From: Prevotella sp.
GTDB lineage: Bacteria > Bacteroidota > Bacteroidia > Bacteroidales > Bacteroidaceae
Direction: 5' to 3'
DNA: 45,320 nucleotides
NCBI GenBank assembly: GCA_017443345.1
Contig: JAFSNR010000022.1
Location: 1 to 45,320, forward strand
The notes beneath the pieces are model-generated. The model had not been told where the DNA came from. It did no database searches and worked only from the letters and a program-made list of their open reading frames with translations. The position numbers were made by a program, and so were the translations under genes. Shown here in pieces: positions 43,608-45,320 of this stretch (position 1 is its first letter; each line of letters begins with the position of its first letter).

Positions 43608-43639
43608 CAAAGGTGCAAAAAATTCAATGTTATTCCAAA
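43608..43639 (-). promoter_or_regulatory. Promoter of the HU remnant/smalltalk unit
   Basis: Minus strand TTTG (43636-43639), 20 bp, CACCTTTG (43608-43615): the -7 box has CA in place of TA, but the spacing and TTTG are right. It would give a leader of about 180 bases before the HU start. Confidence 0.5.
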
Positions 43640-43659
43640 TAAATTCTCAAAAAAGACAC

Positions 43660-43696
43660 AAAAAAAAAGCACGTTTTGAAAATCGTGCCTTTTTAT
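43660..43696. terminator. Bidirectional terminator-like hairpin
   Basis: GCACG (43669-43673) pairs with CGTGC (43684-43688), extended by A-runs and T-runs on both sides. It may have ended transcription of a gene now lost upstream. Confidence 0.65.
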
Positions 43697-43726
43697 TCAC
43701 TTTTTCAGCCGCAAATCTGCTCAATC

Positions 43727-43866
43727 CGTTGCAGTGTTGCAGTGTTGCAGTTAAAAAACATACTATCCCCAATACTTAGAATTAATTCTATATATATAAT
43801 ATATAGACATATTTTGGGGTAGGTGGAGGGCACAAAAACTAACTGCAACACTGCAACACTGCAACG
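43727..43866. repeat. Large hairpin: inverted triple repeat of TTGCAGTG
   Basis: A 26-bp arm with three tandem copies of an 8-mer (GTTGCAGT) at 43727-43752 has its exact reverse complement at 43841-43866. Inside, CCCCAA (43767-43772) pairs with TTGGGG (43814-43819), and the centre is a near-palindromic TA-rich run (CTATATAT...ATATATAG). No gene lies within. It could form a cruciform or a strong RNA hairpin. Confidence 0.85.
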
Positions 43867-43987
43867 CAAGACATATATTACCCGATTGTAAGTATTTGAA
43901 AACGAGGTACTTATAAATTTCAGACAAGACGTCTATACTTGATTAACCTACTCAAATACCTGAAAATTACCCATCTCAAAATATTAG
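43867..43987. other. Short AT-rich gap before the insertion sequence
   Basis: Nothing recognisable except an 8-bp inverted repeat, GTATTTGA (43892-43899) and TCAAATAC (43952-43959). Confidence 0.5.
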
Positions 43988-44079
43988 TGGTGCGATAAAT
44001 TTTAATTAATTGATATAAATCCATTTGTTAATAAGGGTTCTAGAGCGTTCTTTGATTTTTTGATTTGAAACTAACTGAG

Positions 44080-44087
44080 TAATTTTG
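44080..44087 (+). promoter_or_regulatory. -7 box of the transposase gene
   Basis: TAATTTTG, matching TAnnTTTG, 20 bases before ATG 44108. TTTG candidates upstream have non-ideal spacing. Confidence 0.4.
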
Positions 44088-44107
44088 CAGCCAAAAACAG
44101 CAAGATT

Positions 44108-45295
44108 ATGAATATCGGTCGCTATATTTTTGCCCAAGTCATGGATTTCCTTCCAAGATATCAGTTTGACAAGGCCGTAGCCAAGTATCGTGGCAACTGG
44201 CACGCCAAGGATTTGACATGCTACAGTCAACTGCTGCACTTGCTGTTTGGTCAACTCACGGGTTGTGATTCCCTGCGGGACATCTGTCTTTGTCTTAAGG
44301 CGCATGAAGAGAGTCTCTATCATCTTGGTTTTCGCAAAACTGTGGAGCATACCAATCTTTCTCGTGCAAACGAAAAGCGTGACTATCGTATCTATGAAGA
44401 GTTCGGCATGTACCTCATCAGCATCGTAAGGCCGTTGTATGCAGATGCAAATGTTCCTGGGATTACCATTGACAACGTACTCTATGCCCTTGACTCCACG
44501 ACCATATCCACCAGCATCAAACTGGCCGCATGGGCTTTGGGCAAGTACAGCAAGGGAGCCGTCAAGATGCACACTCTGCTTGCATTGCGTGGAAACATCC
44601 CTGCCAATATTCATATAACGGACGGCAGATGGCATGACAGTAACGAACTTGATCTGCTTGTCCCTGCAGCTTCGGCATTCTACATGATGGACAAGGCTTA
44701 TGTGGACTTTGACGCACTGTTTCGTTTCCATCTTGCTGGTGCCTATTGGATAAGCAGGCCTAAGTCGAATATGAAGTATGAAATTATCGGCCACAGGAGT
44801 TTGAAGGAAACAGACAGGAAGGCAGGCATCACCGGCGACTTCATCATACGTTTGACACAGGCAAATACGATGTCGCTGTACCCGGAACCGATAAGAGCCG
44901 TATGTTACTATGACGAGGAGACTGAAGATGAAATCGTATTCATCAGCAACAACTTCGACATCAGTGCATTGGAGGTCGCTAACCTGTATAGGCACAGATG
45001 GGATATAGAGGTCTTCTTCAAATGGATTAAGCAAAACATTGTTATCAAGGCCATGTGGGGATACTCTGAGAATGCTGTCCGTACGCACCTCTGGGTAGCG
45101 ATAATCGCGTATCTGCTCATAGCCAAGATAAAGAAGGACTATGAAAGCCCGTACTCTATAACAGAGGTTGCGACGCTGATAAGAGTCTCTGCTTTGGAGC
45201 GCACCCCACTCAGAGAACTTATTACTCAGCCTAAAAACTCGGTCAATCTCAATCATAATCTCACGGAATTAACTCTATTTGATGATATGGAATAA
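44108..45295 (+). CDS. IS4-family transposase
   Basis: A 395-residue DDE transposase. D129 (YALDSTT), D195 (MMDKAYVDF) and E301 in the YREK signature Y294-R297-E301-K308 (LYRHRWDIEVFFKWIK) form the complete catalytic set, and the N-terminal DUF4372-like segment (FDKAVAKYRGNWHAKDLTCYS) defines the subgroup. Full length with no frameshift, so probably active. It begins 120 bp inside the left end and stops 22 bp before the right end. Confidence 0.95.
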   Translation: MNIGRYIFAQVMDFLPRYQFDKAVAKYRGNWHAKDLTCYSQLLHLLFGQLTGCDSLRDICLCLKAHEESLYHLGFRKTVEHTNLSRANEKRDYRIYEEFGMYLISIVRPLYADANVPGITIDNVLYALDSTTISTSIKLAAWALGKYSKGAVKMHTLLALRGNIPANIHITDGRWHDSNELDLLVPAASAFYMMDKAYVDFDALFRFHLAGAYWISRPKSNMKYEIIGHRSLKETDRKAGITGDFIIRLTQANTMSLYPEPIRAVCYYDEETEDEIVFISNNFDISALEVANLYRHRWDIEVFFKWIKQNIVIKAMWGYSENAVRTHLWVAIIAYLLIAKIKKDYESPYSITEVATLIRVSALERTPLRELITQPKNSVNLNHNLTELTLFDDME

Positions 45296-45320
45296 TTAAC
45301 GCGATTTTATCGCACCAGTA

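Larger units (their letters stand above)
43419..43726. other. Non-coding leader and upstream region of the HU remnant
   Basis: No convincing gene. It contains a promoter on the minus strand (43608-43639), a 190-base leader to the HU start, and a hairpin (43660-43696). The leader shows no further obvious structure. Confidence 0.6.
43988..45317 (+). mobile_element. IS4-family insertion sequence
   Basis: The ends carry a 12-bp perfect inverted repeat: TGGTGCGATAAA at 43988-43999 and TTTATCGCACCA at 45306-45317, enclosing one transposase gene. The element is about 1.33 kb. Only three bases follow the right end in the window, so a target duplication cannot be verified. Confidence 0.85.

Noticed and set aside
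43552-43779. 75-codon plus-strand open frame
   Set aside because: Low-complexity, Lys/Phe-rich, runs through a promoter, a terminator-like hairpin and half of an inverted repeat.
43727-43866. CRISPR array from the TTGCAGTG repeats
   Set aside because: Repeat units are 8 bp, contiguous and inverted, without unique spacers.
44006-45256. 416-codon minus-strand open frame across the insertion sequence
   Set aside because: Antisense to a transposase with an intact DDE/YREK set; no recognisable features of its own.
1-45320. tRNA, rRNA or known riboswitch genes
   Set aside because: No cloverleaf, rRNA stretch or recognisable riboswitch consensus was seen by eye; a covariance-model search would be needed to exclude small RNAs.

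Overview
The window looks like a chromosomal segment from a member of the Bacteroidales, most likely Prevotellaceae. The evidence is the LpxC-FabZ fusion gene, the long-form PyrF, DUF5715 and a 'smalltalk' micro-protein, the near absence of Shine-Dalgarno sequences, and repeated promoter boxes of the Bacteroidetes type (TTTG, about 20 bp, TAnnTTTG). Apart from one insertion sequence and one small AT-rich gene it is mostly core genome. No rRNA, tRNA or CRISPR array was seen.

Layout. Positions 1-187 hold the 3' end of an unrecognised plus-strand gene, followed by a spacer full of short tandem repeats. From 10117 down to 435 a minus-strand run encodes an HD phosphohydrolase, lpxD, lpxC/fabZ, lpxA, miaA, a class A penicillin-binding protein and a PIF1-like helicase: lipid A precursor synthesis, murein synthesis and tRNA modification in one cluster. 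A GH43-like secreted protein (10246-11331) diverges from it. A second minus-strand run, 18770 to 11314, encodes PhoH, PurC, MenG/UbiE, AroE, PurM, RF1, PyrF and a Crp/Fnr regulator. From 18850 to 26047 come small units: DUF5715, a YpfJ-type metallopeptidase, a two-gene radical-SAM DNA repair/modification pair, an LRR-CHAP-InlB surface protein, RlmH with a MORN-GH25 lysozyme, and an iron-dependent alcohol dehydrogenase.

From 27308 to 34914 lies a branched-chain amino-acid operon: promoter, a 27-residue Leu/Ile/Val-rich leader peptide with a mutually exclusive antiterminator and terminator, leuA, leuC, an AT-rich four-helix-bundle (S23-type) gene bracketed by a perfect 26-bp inverted repeat, leuD, a second LeuA-family (citramalate-synthase-like) enzyme, leuB and a TPR protein. 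The leader carries both Leu and Ile codons, which fits an operon able to serve leucine and, through citramalate, isoleucine synthesis.

From 34919 to 42995 are an MBL hydrolase, RsmG, a DUF3298-type lipoprotein, a HAD phosphatase, an MFS transporter, RpiB, transketolase and a lipoprotein alpha/beta hydrolase. The last 2.3 kb is degraded or mobile: a terminator, an intact smalltalk gene with an unusually strong Shine-Dalgarno, a remnant of an HU-like gene with its middle deleted, a hairpin built from TTGCAGTG repeats, and an IS4-family element with terminal inverted repeats that reaches the window edge.

A pervasive oddity is that many intergenic spacers are filled with degenerate tandem repeats of period 7-8, with a different unit at each locus. 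In one case such a repeat forms the hydrophobic core of a signal peptide. The strongest candidates for new biology are the leu attenuator, the bracketed S23 cassette inside the leu operon, and this spacer-repeat family.
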